From MKRK01 sp001896915 (GTDB lineage Bacteria; Bacillota; Clostridia; Oscillospirales; Acutalibacteraceae), in NCBI GenBank assembly GCA_937973935.1, contig CALJJF010000051.1:1-28445 (forward strand): DNA of 28,445 nt, read 5' to 3'. Position numbers and translations under genes: made by a program. Positions 22,789 to 28,445 of this stretch are shown here, one piece after another. The notes below the pieces were generated by a model. It was not told where the DNA came from. It did not search any database and was given only the letters and a program-made list of their open reading frames with translations. Position 1 is the stretch's first letter. Each line of letters opens with the position of its first letter.

Positions 22789-23793
22789 TTATGCAATTTC
22801 GCAGTCCGGATAATACCATTTCAATATTTCCAGATAGCTGCTCCCCTGCTTTGCCATATAATTTGCGCCGTATTGGCTCATGCCGACACCATGCCCGTAG
22901 CCTCTGACAGAAAAAATAAGCTTTGTTCCGTCATAGGTGAGGTCAAAATTGGCGGAGCGCAGGGAAAAGGCAGAGCGGATTTGCTGACCGGTCAGGGTTT
23001 TTGTGCCCAGTATGTACTGCGTCACCGTGCCCGAGGCGGAACGTTTCGGCTCTTTGAGCCATGCCTTCGGGTCGCCCGATAGGGTCACGCCCAGTTTTTT
23101 TGCGTTTTCGATGAACTGTTCCGGGGTAAAGTTCGCTTTTGTCAGATAATCCGGTGCCAATAAATCTCCCACGCTGTCAACGGCTTTTAAATAAGGCATG
23201 TTGGCGTTCCATACCACGGAAGCCAGCTCGGTTTTCCCTCCGGAAATGGCATGATATGCCGCTAAAATCGGCTTACCGTTGTATTTGATCACCTTGCCCT
23301 TTACCGTGGCAATGGCACTGTCAATTTTTTTTGCATAGGTCTCATAATTGCTGCCCCATTTTGTCTTGGCTTCCTCCCGTGTGATAAAGCCCTGATCCTT
23401 GGAGGGATCATTCGATAAATCCGCACCCTTTAAAGAAGCGTCCGGTGATGAGCTTTGTTCGCTTCTGCGTAACAGCGCCACCGTATAGGCTGCAACGGCC
23501 TGTGCCTTGATGCATTCCGGCTCAAAGCTGGCGGGCAGCTCGCTGGCAACCACCCCGAAGACATAATCCGTTTCTGAAATTTCTAAAATAGTGTCTGTTT
23601 TGACATTGAGCACATGAAAATACCCTGCCTTAACCGGGATGGTGGTCCCGGTCCCTGTGCCGGAAGAGGTACTGACGGTAGGGAACTGGATTTCGGAAGA
23701 GGTTTTTGTCCCCTTTGGTCCCACCGCTAAGAGCGGGATGGTAAGCATGCACAACAGCATGATGACAGCCATGATCGTATAAATGTTTTTCAT
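22789..23793 (-). CDS. spoIID: Stage II sporulation protein D (SpoIID/LytB-domain lytic transglycosylase)
   Basis: The protein has 334 residues. An N-terminal membrane anchor or signal (IYTIMAVIMLLCMLTIPLLA) is followed by a Ser/Thr/Gly-rich linker. The SpoIID domain begins near residue 60: DYVFGVVASELPASFEPECIK contains the catalytic Glu of the family, AAYHAISGGKTE the conserved Ser-Gly-Gly segment, and RGYGHGVGMSQYGANYMA the C-terminal signature. SpoIID cleaves peptidoglycan glycan strands during engulfment and works with SpoIIP and SpoIIM. The ATG has AAAGGAAG. The family also includes non-sporulation homologues, but the length and anchor fit SpoIID. A hairpin (CTCCG-TTTG-CGGAG, 23817-23830) lies in its 5' region. 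Confidence 0.9.
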   Translation of the reverse strand: MKNIYTIMAVIMLLCMLTIPLLAVGPKGTKTSSEIQFPTVSTSSGTGTGTTIPVKAGYFHVLNVKTDTILEISETDYVFGVVASELPASFEPECIKAQAVAAYTVALLRRSEQSSSPDASLKGADLSNDPSKDQGFITREEAKTKWGSNYETYAKKIDSAIATVKGKVIKYNGKPILAAYHAISGGKTELASVVWNANMPYLKAVDSVGDLLAPDYLTKANFTPEQFIENAKKLGVTLSGDPKAWLKEPKRSASGTVTQYILGTKTLTGQQIRSAFSLRSANFDLTYDGTKLIFSVRGYGHGVGMSQYGANYMAKQGSSYLEILKWYYPDCEIA

Positions 23794-23896
23794 AAGGCTT
23801 CTTCCTTTCGCTACCCCTCCGTTTGCGGAGAGGGATACATCGTTTGGCTCTTTGCCCTTCGGAATGCGGGTATCCCCCGCAACCCTTATTTTTTAC

Positions 23897-23925
23897 TTGA
23901 CATCGATGGACGTTTCCTATAAAAT
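23897..23925 (+). promoter_or_regulatory. Promoter of citrate synthase
   Basis: TTGACA at 23897-23902 with TAAAAT at 23920-23925 (17-bp spacer); TATAAA at 15 bp is an alternative. It is 35 bp before the start codon. Confidence 0.65.
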
Positions 23926-23959
23926 AAAATAATATATCAACAGAATAGGGGCGAAATCA

Positions 23960-25324
23960 ATGAAGAATTATAAGCCGGAGCTTACAAAAGATACCTTGTC
24001 CATTTTATGCGAGGAATTCAAAAAAAATAACTATATAGATCCGGAAGACAACGAAAAATATCAAGTAAAACGCGGACTTCGTAACCCTGACGGTACCGGT
24101 GTGTTGGCTGGTCTGACCAGAATATGCACGGTCCACGGTTATATTATGAGCGAAAATGAACGTGTTCCGGTTGACGGTAAGCTGATTTACCGGGGCATCG
24201 ACGTTGCGGATATTGTCAACGGCTGCACGGCAGACAACCGTTTCAGCTTTGAAGAAACCTGCTGGCTGTTGCTTTTCGGCGAGCTGCCGACCAAGGATCA
24301 GCTGGAATGGTTTAACCAATTGATCAGCGAGTGCCGTGTGCTGCCTCCATATTTTGCCGAGGATATGATCATCAAAGCACCCTCACAGGATATTATGAAC
24401 AAGCTGGCACGCAGTGTGCTTGCTTTATATTCTTATGATGAAAATCCCGAGGAGCTTACATTATATAATGTGCTTCGCCAATCCATCAAGCTGATTGCCC
24501 AGCTGCCGATCATCATGGCATATGCCTATCAGGTAAAACGCCGTCAGTATAACGGGGAAAGCATGTATTTTCACCCCGTCAACAAATGCCAGTCTACCGC
24601 AGAGGTTATTTTAAGCACCATTCGTTCCGACATGAAGTTTACAGACGAGGAAGCAAAGCTGCTTGATCTTTGTCTCACACTTCACGCCGAGCATGGCGGC
24701 GGCAACAACTCCACCTTTACCGCAAGGGTGGTAACCTCCTCCGGAACCGATACATATTCCGCCATTTCCGCTGCCATCGGTTCGCTGAAGGGACCGAAGC
24801 ACGGCGGTGCGAATATTAAAGTCATCGAAATGCTGGAGCATTTCAAAACCGGCATCAAAAACTGGGAAGACGAAGCCGAGATTTATGAATACATCAAAAA
24901 GGTTCTCAGAAAAGAAGCAGGCGACGGCTCCGGGCTCATTTACGGGATGGGACACGCGGTATATACCCTGTCCGACCCCCGCGCCGTTATCTTAAAGAAA
25001 AAAGCAAAGAAGCTGGCAGAGGAAAACGGCATCGGTGCAGAATTCAGATTGCTTGAGCTGGTGGAAAAGCTGACCCCGGCAGCCTTTGAAGAAATTCGCG
25101 GCAACGGAAAAGCCATCTCCGCCAATGTGGATATGTATTCCGGCTTGGTTTATAAAGCGCTCAAAATCCCCCAGGATGTCTTTACGCCCTTGTTTGCCAT
25201 TGCCCGTGTTTCCGGCTGGTGCGCCCACAGAATTGAAGAACTGATGGCAGGAGGCCGTATCATTCGTCCTGCTTACAAAGCGGTGTCTCCCTCCTGTGGA
25301 TACACAGCGCTGGACGACAGATAA
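23960..25324 (+). CDS. gltA: Citrate synthase
   Basis: The protein has 454 residues. Condenses acetyl-CoA and oxaloacetate to citrate. Catalytic residues are visible: His245 in LHAEHGGGNN, His332 in GMGHAVYT and Asp391 in SANVDMYSG; SLKGPKHGGAN and the RVSGWCAHRIEE segment are also typical. The N-terminus (about 60 residues before the common core) is longer than in E. coli GltA, as in other Clostridia. The ATG has AGGGG 8 bases upstream and its own promoter. In an anaerobe this probably supplies 2-oxoglutarate for glutamate synthesis. Confidence 0.95.
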   Translation: MKNYKPELTKDTLSILCEEFKKNNYIDPEDNEKYQVKRGLRNPDGTGVLAGLTRICTVHGYIMSENERVPVDGKLIYRGIDVADIVNGCTADNRFSFEETCWLLLFGELPTKDQLEWFNQLISECRVLPPYFAEDMIIKAPSQDIMNKLARSVLALYSYDENPEELTLYNVLRQSIKLIAQLPIIMAYAYQVKRRQYNGESMYFHPVNKCQSTAEVILSTIRSDMKFTDEEAKLLDLCLTLHAEHGGGNNSTFTARVVTSSGTDTYSAISAAIGSLKGPKHGGANIKVIEMLEHFKTGIKNWEDEAEIYEYIKKVLRKEAGDGSGLIYGMGHAVYTLSDPRAVILKKKAKKLAEENGIGAEFRLLELVEKLTPAAFEEIRGNGKAISANVDMYSGLVYKALKIPQDVFTPLFAIARVSGWCAHRIEELMAGGRIIRPAYKAVSPSCGYTALDDR

Positions 25325-25422
25325 AGCCACGGAAAGCCAAAGGCTGTACCCGGGACCTGTACGTGGATATCATCCGCTTTCTGCCTTATATGACTGCTAA
25401 AATAAAATTAGGTGGGATAAAC

Positions 25423-26241
25423 TTGAAGCTCCGATATTTATTGATTCTCTTCGGGATACTGGTTCCCGTAGCCATTGTCGCCAGAGTGTTTCAGCTGACA
25501 GGAACCGACCCGACAACAGGGTTTTTCAAAGCAGAAGCCGTGGCGGCAAACAATGCCATCATGACAGGGTTTCTGGGCGTGAGCCTTTTGCTCGTTGTAC
25601 TGGGCAGAATCAGCAAATCCTATCCCAAAAGGATCCACAGCCCGTCCGTTCCCATGGCGGCAGCGTCCTTTGTCATGTCGGCAGGTGTGTTCACTTATTT
25701 CGGCGTAACTCTGTTCACGCTGACCAGCATCACACCGATGGATATGCTCTATGCATTCCTCACTGTCGGCTCTGCGGTTTATTTCATCTGGCAGGGGCTT
25801 GCCTATCTGGGCTATCTCCATTTTTCCACCATCCTTACCGCATTTCCTGTTTTAGCGGCAGCTCTGCGGCTTGGAATCACCTTTGTCCGGTTCAACGGGA
25901 TATCTTCTATTGCAGAAAATCTCATTGATGTCATCATGATGAGTGTGGTACTCTTGTTCTGGCTGTTCCATGGCAGAATGTTTTCAGACATCGGGTTCCG
26001 CAAATCAGCCAAATGGGTTTACGGCACAGGCCTTGCGGCATCCCTGATTTCTTTGGCAGGGATGGGCCCCCGTTTCTTTGTTTATTTCTTCTACGGGTCG
26101 AATAAGCTTCATGAGACAACCATCCCGTATTTTATCGATGTGTTGACAGCGGTTTACATCGTCATATTTTTGGCATCCACTTATCAATCCCTGAAAAGCA
26201 AAAGGATTGCGGATGAAAACGAAGGACTGCTTATTTTATAG
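25423..26241 (+). CDS. Multi-pass membrane protein of unknown function
   Basis: The protein has 272 residues with about seven hydrophobic segments (LLILFGILVPVAIVARV, IMTGFLGVSLLLVVLG, AASFVMSAGVFTYFGV, and later ones near residues 115, 140, 185 and 240). No catalytic motif or known family is seen. I set the start at TTG (25423) with GGTGGG 6 bases upstream; a GTG 20 codons earlier has no ribosome-binding site. The gene lies 98 bp after citrate synthase and 17 bp before pth, with which it is probably co-transcribed. Confidence 0.8.
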   Translation: MKLRYLLILFGILVPVAIVARVFQLTGTDPTTGFFKAEAVAANNAIMTGFLGVSLLLVVLGRISKSYPKRIHSPSVPMAAASFVMSAGVFTYFGVTLFTLTSITPMDMLYAFLTVGSAVYFIWQGLAYLGYLHFSTILTAFPVLAAALRLGITFVRFNGISSIAENLIDVIMMSVVLLFWLFHGRMFSDIGFRKSAKWVYGTGLAASLISLAGMGPRFFVYFFYGSNKLHETTIPYFIDVLTAVYIVIFLASTYQSLKSKRIADENEGLLIL

Positions 26242-26258
26242 GGAAAAGGAGAAAGCTT

Positions 26259-26858
26259 TTGTTCTCGCTTTTTAAAAAAAGTACATCTTCGCCGGAATTT
26301 CTCGTGGTCGGGCTGGGCAACCCGGGCGGCAAATATGACAATACCCGTCACAATGTGGGCTTTTCCTGCATTGACAAGCTTTGTGAAACCCATGGGATCT
26401 CTGTTTCCAAGCTAAAATTCAAAGCCCTTTACGGAGACGGAATAATTGACGGAACTCGTTGTCTCCTCATTAAGCCCCAGACCTATATGAACCATTCCGG
26501 AGAAGCTGTCAGTGAATTTATGAATTTTTACAAGATACCCGCAGAAAACGTTTTGGTTATTTTTGATGACATTTCGTTGGCTGTGGGTAAACTGCGTATT
26601 CGCAGAAACGGCACCCACGGCGGTCATAAAGGCATGAAAAGTATAATAGAATTAACAGACACCACAGAGTATCCCCGTATCAAAATCGGAGTCGGCAATA
26701 AGCCCCATCCCGACTATGATCTGGCGGACTGGGTGTTATCAAAATTCCAAAAATGTGAAACCGACGGGGTGAAAAGAGCCATCGAACATTCGGCAGAGGC
26801 TGTTAAACTGATGGTGAATGGGAACACTGATAAGGCAATGAATTTGTATAACAGCTGA
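26259..26858 (+). CDS. pth: Peptidyl-tRNA hydrolase
   Basis: The protein has 199 residues. Releases peptides from peptidyl-tRNA that drops off the ribosome. Family motifs: VVGLGNPGGKYDNTRHNVGF (catalytic His31), KPQTYMNHSG (Asn77) and VIFDDISL (Asp102/103). The segment THGGHKGMKSI has Lys where E. coli has the substrate-binding Asn114 in GGHNG. The start is TTG with AAAGGAG upstream. An N-terminal extension of about 12 residues is present. The pth-mfd order is common in Firmicutes. Confidence 0.95.
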   Translation: MFSLFKKSTSSPEFLVVGLGNPGGKYDNTRHNVGFSCIDKLCETHGISVSKLKFKALYGDGIIDGTRCLLIKPQTYMNHSGEAVSEFMNFYKIPAENVLVIFDDISLAVGKLRIRRNGTHGGHKGMKSIIELTDTTEYPRIKIGVGNKPHPDYDLADWVLSKFQKCETDGVKRAIEHSAEAVKLMVNGNTDKAMNLYNS

Positions 26859-26886
26859 TGAAACAATGAAAATATGAGGTCGGCAA

Positions 26887-28445
26887 ATGGAATTTATCCG
26901 CGCTGCGCTGCGTGCAACCCCGGAGTTTGACACCCTGCTGTCTGCAGTCAGGCATGGTCGGACGCCTTTGTTGGCGTCGGGGCTTTCACGCATTCACAAA
27001 GCAAATATCATCAACACGCTCGGGGGGGTTCTCTCCAAACGGGCGGTTATTGTCATGCCCGATGAAGCCGAAGCCACCCGGCTGGCAGAAGATTTGGCAG
27101 CGCTGGGAACAGACGCTGTGTTTTTCCCTGCCCGGGACTTGGTTTTTCGACAGGTGGAAGGCGTGTCCCGGGAATACGAGCATCAGCGGATCGGTGTGCT
27201 GTGCAGGATGGTCACGGGAAGCTATGACGCCATCATCACCACCATTGATGCAGCCTCATTGTTCACCGTTCCCCGTGACCTATTGGCAGAGCGGTATTTC
27301 ACCATCGCATCCGGCGATACCATCAAGCTCCAAACGGTCATCCAAAATCTCCATTCCTCCGGCTATGTCAGAACGGAAGAAGTGGAAGGCGTTGGTCAGT
27401 TTGCTTTACGGGGCGGGATTCTGGATGTGTTCACACCGGATAAAGCGGCTCCTGTACGAATTGAGTTCTGGGGAGATGAGATCGATTCTATCTCCACCTT
27501 TGACACGGTCAGCCAGCGCCGGCAGGAAAATCTGAAGGAAATCAGCGTACCGCCTGCCTTAGAGGTATTGTCTGATGACGCCTTGCCTGATTTGATCCGG
27601 AAGCTGCAATCAAAAACAAAAAATACCAAGGCGAAGGAGTTATTGTTGTCGGACGCCGAAAAGCTGTCTGAAAGCAAGCATTTGCCGTCCCTTGACAAGT
27701 ATATTCCCTTGTGCTATACAGAGCCAGCCACCCTGTTTGATTATATCGGCGATAGCCTGTTGTTTGTCAGCGAGCATGTAAAAATCAAAGAACGGCTGCG
27801 GACCTTTCTCTGGCAAATGGGGGAGGACATCAAGGCGCTGTTTGAGGACGGCGTTCTCTGCAAGGGGCTAGACACCTATGCCTATGATTATCCCCGCTGT
27901 CAGCAGGCGTTTGAAGAAAAAAACGCGATGTTTCTGGAGGTATTCTCTTCGGGAACCAGCCCGGTAAAGCTGCATGAATTCATCAATTTTAACCTCAAGC
28001 AAATCAGCGTCTGGAACGGCTCCTTTGAAACCCTCACCGAGGATCTTGCACCGGTCTTTCACAAGGGGAATCTATGCGCCGTACTTGCCGGAACAGAGCG
28101 GGCGGCACAGGTTCTCGCAGAGGATTTGAATCAGCACGGGTTGCCGGCGGTCTATCGGCAAACAGCCGAAAAGCTGTCCAGCGGTCATATCACGGTGCTG
28201 CCCGGCGGCCTTTCGGTAGGAATTGAATATCCCGCAGCGGCAACGGCGGTGTTCACTCACGGCAGAGCCGGCAGCGTGGTCAAGCGTAAGCAAAAAAACA
28301 AGGGCAAGGGCATCGGTTCGCTGAGCGAGCTGACAAGGGGTGACCTTGTGGTTCATAGCGTCCACGGCATCGGGGTGTTTGACGGCATCAACAAAATCGA
28401 AACCGAGGGCATCATCAAGGATTATATCAAAATCAAATATGCCAA
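26887..28445 (+). CDS. mfd: Transcription-repair coupling factor, N-terminal part (runs off the window)
   Basis: 519 codons are visible from the ATG (GAGG 7 bases upstream), about 45% of a typical Mfd. The N-terminal UvrB-like region includes FPARDLVF, LRGGILDVFTPDK and PVRIEFWGDEIDSIS. The last ~40 residues (LTRGDLVVHSVHGIGVFDGI, then GIIKDYIKIKYA) are the RNA polymerase interaction domain. The ATPase/translocase part lies beyond the edge. Mfd displaces stalled RNA polymerase and recruits UvrA to lesions. Confidence 0.95.
   Translation, partial: MEFIRAALRATPEFDTLLSAVRHGRTPLLASGLSRIHKANIINTLGGVLSKRAVIVMPDEAEATRLAEDLAALGTDAVFFPARDLVFRQVEGVSREYEHQRIGVLCRMVTGSYDAIITTIDAASLFTVPRDLLAERYFTIASGDTIKLQTVIQNLHSSGYVRTEEVEGVGQFALRGGILDVFTPDKAAPVRIEFWGDEIDSISTFDTVSQRRQENLKEISVPPALEVLSDDALPDLIRKLQSKTKNTKAKELLLSDAEKLSESKHLPSLDKYIPLCYTEPATLFDYIGDSLLFVSEHVKIKERLRTFLWQMGEDIKALFEDGVLCKGLDTYAYDYPRCQQAFEEKNAMFLEVFSSGTSPVKLHEFINFNLKQISVWNGSFETLTEDLAPVFHKGNLCAVLAGTERAAQVLAEDLNQHGLPAVYRQTAEKLSSGHITVLPGGLSVGIEYPAAATAVFTHGRAGSVVKRKQKNKGKGIGSLSELTRGDLVVHSVHGIGVFDGINKIETEGIIKDYIKIKYA

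Noticed and set aside
23813..23880. Two GC-rich hairpins between spoIID and citrate synthase considered as terminators.
   Set aside because: They lie between divergent genes with no incoming transcript to end, and no proper T-run follows the first; leader or operator roles are possible but unsupported.
25327..25366. Weak inverted repeat (CCACG...CGTGG) after citrate synthase as a terminator.
   Set aside because: The stem is short and interrupted and no T-run follows.
1..28445. CRISPR arrays, tRNA or rRNA genes, insertion sequences.
   Set aside because: No regularly spaced repeats, tRNA-like clover leaves, rRNA segments or transposase genes were seen on either strand.

Overview
This window reads as a chromosomal segment of a spore-forming, low-to-mid GC Firmicute of class Clostridia. 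The support is a SpoIID lytic transglycosylase, a tryptophan operon led by a T-box, Firmicute-type Shine-Dalgarno sequences with frequent GTG and TTG starts, and a mobile-element module of the kind common in gut Clostridia. I infer something near the Oscillospiraceae, but no 16S or other marker is present to fix this.

Bases 1 to about 13,600 are accessory DNA. Read on the minus strand from right to left, they hold a small-protein gene, an 877-residue single-subunit RNA polymerase of the cellular RdRP/QDE-1/YonO superfamily, and a 277-residue unknown. Next come an AT-rich two-gene block (a 315-residue unknown and a DUF4143-type AAA ATPase), a decayed ATPase fragment, a restriction-modification pair (a fused double adenine methyltransferase and an HNH nuclease), and two WYL-domain regulators, the last cut by the window edge. 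On the plus strand, diverging from the polymerase operon, is an element backbone: a cysteine-rich VLP protein, a ParM-like actin, a ParR-like adaptor, a hairpin-dense stretch that looks like an origin of transfer, a MobC-like ribbon-helix-helix protein, and the first ~76 codons of a relaxase. The relaxase fragment is fused in frame to what looks like the tail of a chromosomal methyltransferase. This marks the right edge of a deletion-crippled integrative or mobilizable element.

Bases 13,850 to 15,700 carry an XRE regulator, a Dabb-domain protein and a cupin, separated by clear terminators. Bases 15,751 to 22,700 are a complete minus-strand trp operon in the order trpE-trpGD-trpC-trpF-trpB-trpA. 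It has a consensus sigma-A promoter, a T-box with a TGG specifier, and tight overlaps that imply translational coupling. A hairpin whose loop is complementary to the sequence next to the trpGD ribosome-binding site sits between trpE and trpGD.

Bases 22,789 to the end hold spoIID (minus), then on the plus strand citrate synthase, a multi-pass membrane protein, peptidyl-tRNA hydrolase and the first 519 codons of mfd, which runs off the window.

The most unusual item is the RNA polymerase-like protein. It keeps the DFDGD metal-binding motif and several other motifs of the RdRP superfamily, and lies between two small unknown proteins in a transferable element next to defence genes. It is the best candidate for a little-described system here.
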